Below, piece after piece: positions 61,574-64,000 of a stretch of DNA of 64,000 nt. A program made the translations under genes and the position numbers. This DNA comes from Niebla homalea (taxonomy: Eukaryota; Ascomycota; Lecanoromycetes; Lecanorales; Ramalinaceae): assembly GCA_019925105.1 (NCBI GenBank), contig JAHGAU010000037.1, positions 434,001-498,000 of the forward strand. The letters are read 5' to 3'. Position 1 is the first letter of the stretch. Every line of letters begins with the position of its first letter. The notes beneath the pieces are model-generated. The model did not search any database. It saw nothing but the letters and a program-made list of their open reading frames with translations, and was not told where the DNA came from.

Positions 61574-64000
61574 GAATGAAATTACTATAAAGAAAATGGC
61601 GACGAACAACGGGACCCTAGAGGTTTAAAACGATATACGCGTATATAACTTAAGTAACAGTAAGGTAAATACCTTAAGTACGATAAGCGGAAGCGGAGTG
61701 GTAATAAAAGTAAAAAAGGTAAAAGGGTAAACGGCTTTTATTAACGGAAATAATAATAATTTATATAGATAACGTAATACCCATATAATAAAGAATTCTT
61801 AAATTAAATAAGGAGCTTATAATTAATAATACACGCGTAAAGAAATATATATAACGCGTAAAAATAACGTAATTATAAAAGGTAAATAAAAGATAAAAGA
61901 AAAAGGGATAATACGCGGCGACGGATAAAAAATAAATAAAGGCGGAGAAGGCTTTATTAAATATATATAAATTAAAAAGAGCCAGGTAAGAATAAAAGAA
62001 TATCGGGTAATTAAGGATAAATTATAAAAAAAAAAAAGTAACCGTTAAACGTATAAAAAGAATATAATAAGGGAAAAAACGGTAAGAACATTAAAGGGTT
62101 TTCTTAAAATTAAATAAAGGATATTATATTAAAAACTTAACCGATATTATAAATTAAGTTATAAGGGGTAAAAGACTTTTACGTAAAAATAAAGGCGGGA
62201 TTAAAGGATTTAAAAAGGTTATACGGAGCTTAAAAAGCGATAATAAAAATATTAGTAAAAGGAAGCGAAAGGAATTAAAAAGGTTATATATAAAATAAGG
62301 GAACGACGGGAAAAATTTTACGGATAAAAGTAAGGATAAGTTAAGTAATGAAAACTACGAAAATAACGTTTATATCGGCGGTAAAAAAAATAAAAATCAA
62401 GGAAAAAACGGCGGTATTAAAAAAGGCGAAGATAATAACTATATAGTTATCGGGTAAAAAGAAGAAGAATATAACTATAAAAACGAACTTTTTATAATTA
62501 ATAAAGGCGTTTAAAATTATTAAAAAGTTATTAATAAAGTAAATTATCGTAATATATAAACTATAAAGTAAAAATATCCTTCTTAATATAATTTTATTAA
62601 AAGCGAAAAAAAGCTTAAGAAATTAAAAGGATAAATTAATAAAAAAGAATATAAAACGGTAAAAATATTAAGGTAATTATTTATTATCGTAATAAATAGA
62701 ATATACTTAATAAGGTATATAGGAAAGGAAAAGGAGGTTACTTTAATACGGATAAAAAAATTATAATCTTCCCCCTATAATAAAAAGGCTAAATACTTTT
62801 AGCCGGATAAAAAAATACTTTATAATTATTTTAAGCGTAACGTTAATAAGGATATATAATAATATCCTCAATAAAGAAATAATAAAAAGGGGGTCCCTTA
62901 AATTAATAAAACTATAAAACCGAACGGTCAATATTTATTAATATTTTAAATATTAAAAATATAAATATATTATTATAAGGTACCTTAATAATATTAAGTA
63001 TATAATATATGCCGAAAAATATAATACGTATAAACATATAGGCTTAATAATAAAAAACTTAATAAAAAATATATTAAAATATATAATATATAAGAATAAT
63101 AATTATTTAACGTAAGACTTATAATATATAGTAAAGGCTAAGGAAACTTAACGTAAGGAAATTAAGATAACAATTAAGGTTTAACGTTATAATTTATATA
63201 AATCTAAATTGATAAAATAATTAAAAATAATTTTAAAATATAAGCGGAGCCCGTTAAATAAAGAAGGATAAAACGTAATAATTAATAACGTAAAGAAAAA
63301 GAAGTTTATAACGATATTAACCCTTAAAGCTAACCGCTTAACCGGGATAACCGTTATAATAAAAAAAACTGGGGTAAATAACGCTTAACCTTAAGGGAAA
63401 ACAGTTTATATAAATAAAAATTAATAAAAAGAACTTAATAAAAGTTAATATATAATATATTTATACTTTTAAAAATAATATAATATAACGTATATAAAGA
63501 AATAATTAAAATTATAATATTAATATTTAAATTTAAAGAAATAAAAAGTATTAATATTATAACGATATAGAAACCGCCGTATAATTTATATATATACTTT
63601 TTAATTAACCGGGGAGATAATTTTTATTTAACCTTTAAAGGAAATAAAATAATATGGATATATTTCTTTATAAATAAAAGGTTAAATATAAATAATTAAA
63701 ATATTATTTATTATAAAGGGAATCTATATATATTCTGAATTATATGAGAAGGAAATATTAAAGGAAATTTAAATATTTATAACGCGTATAATCCGTTATT
63801 AATTAATAGAAAAAAACTTTTTACAATCCCGTTATTTAAAAATATTATAATTATACTTAATAAGTACTTTTTAATAAAAGACTTTAATCTTTATTATATT
63901 AAATAAAACGAAGAAGAATATATAATTAATTACATTAAATTTAAAGAGTTATTAATAATTATTATCTAGTCCGACCTTACGTTATTAATATTAAAAGGGA
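61574..64000 (+). mobile_element. LINE copy I, 5' part, runs off the window
   Basis: + strand copy inserted in LINE E. The ATG is at 61596 (MATNNGTLEV, then TAA at codon 11, where other copies have CAA, AAA or AGA). The sequence then follows copy G closely through the ORF1 zinc knuckles (about 62.93-63.05 kb) and into the endonuclease at the window end. The left limit is approximate (about 22 bp of unmatched leader), because the far target duplication is outside the window. Confidence 0.8.

Noticed and set aside
1..64000. Mitochondrial, apicoplast, Plasmodium-like or low-GC bacterial DNA
   Set aside because: No rRNA, tRNA or organelle gene and no long frames. RIP-type dinucleotide bias and fungal LINE/Gypsy elements point to fungal nuclear heterochromatin.

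Overview
This 64 kb window contains no intact gene. It is a block of decayed transposable elements from a fungal nucleus, almost certainly a filamentous ascomycete (Pezizomycotina). The evidence is: (i) every coding frame is cut into short pieces by TAA/TAG; (ii) by eye CpA and TpG are strongly depleted, TpA is abundant and CpG is comparatively well kept, which is the footprint of repeat-induced point mutation (RIP); (iii) the elements are a Tad-clade LINE and a Ty3/Gypsy chromovirus, both typical of such genomes. Species cannot be named from this sequence. The longest open frames (about 60-116 codons) are chance openings, most of them antisense to the decayed elements.

The main family is a LINE of about 5.8 kb. 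All complete copies start at the ORF1 start codon (peptide MATN[N/K]GTPEV), carry two CCHC zinc knuckles in ORF1 and an endonuclease/RT/C-terminal zinc motif in ORF2, and end in a conserved 3' segment plus a (TTGA/TCAA)n tail. Ten copies or parts are visible. A (759-6580, -) stands alone with an 11 bp target duplication. B (+), D (-), E (-), C (+), F (-), J (-, 5'-truncated), G (+), H (-) and I (+, runs off the end) form one nested stack from 8614 to the window end. Three LTR elements are interleaved: X (about 150 bp LTRs), Y (two copies, 250 bp LTRs, about 1.6 kb without inserts) and Z, a chromodomain-bearing Gypsy element with 216 bp LTRs (pol on the - strand).

Layout: 1-747 unclassified AT-rich DNA; A; 6592-8613 unclassified with small low-RIP islands; B interrupted at 9321 by X, which is interrupted by Y1, which holds 7.3 kb of unidentified coding-like debris; B resumes at 20331 and is cut by D at about 22818; D is cut by E at about 23203. 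E is found in four collinear fragments (23203-24028, 31418-33039, 48622-49197, 60795-61573), separated by Y2 (containing C), by Z (containing a solo-LTR-like element, F and J) and by G plus H lying tail to tail. I is inserted in the fourth fragment. The order of insertion can be read from the nesting: B, then D, then E, then Y2/Z/G/I, then C, F, J, H and the 203 bp element.

None of these elements can make protein now. The block looks like constitutive heterochromatin (an AT-rich isochore, a pericentromere or a centromere). Junctions are exact where target duplications could be read; internal domain limits are approximate because they were read by eye through RIP stop codons, treating TAA/TAG as former CAA/CAG/TGG.
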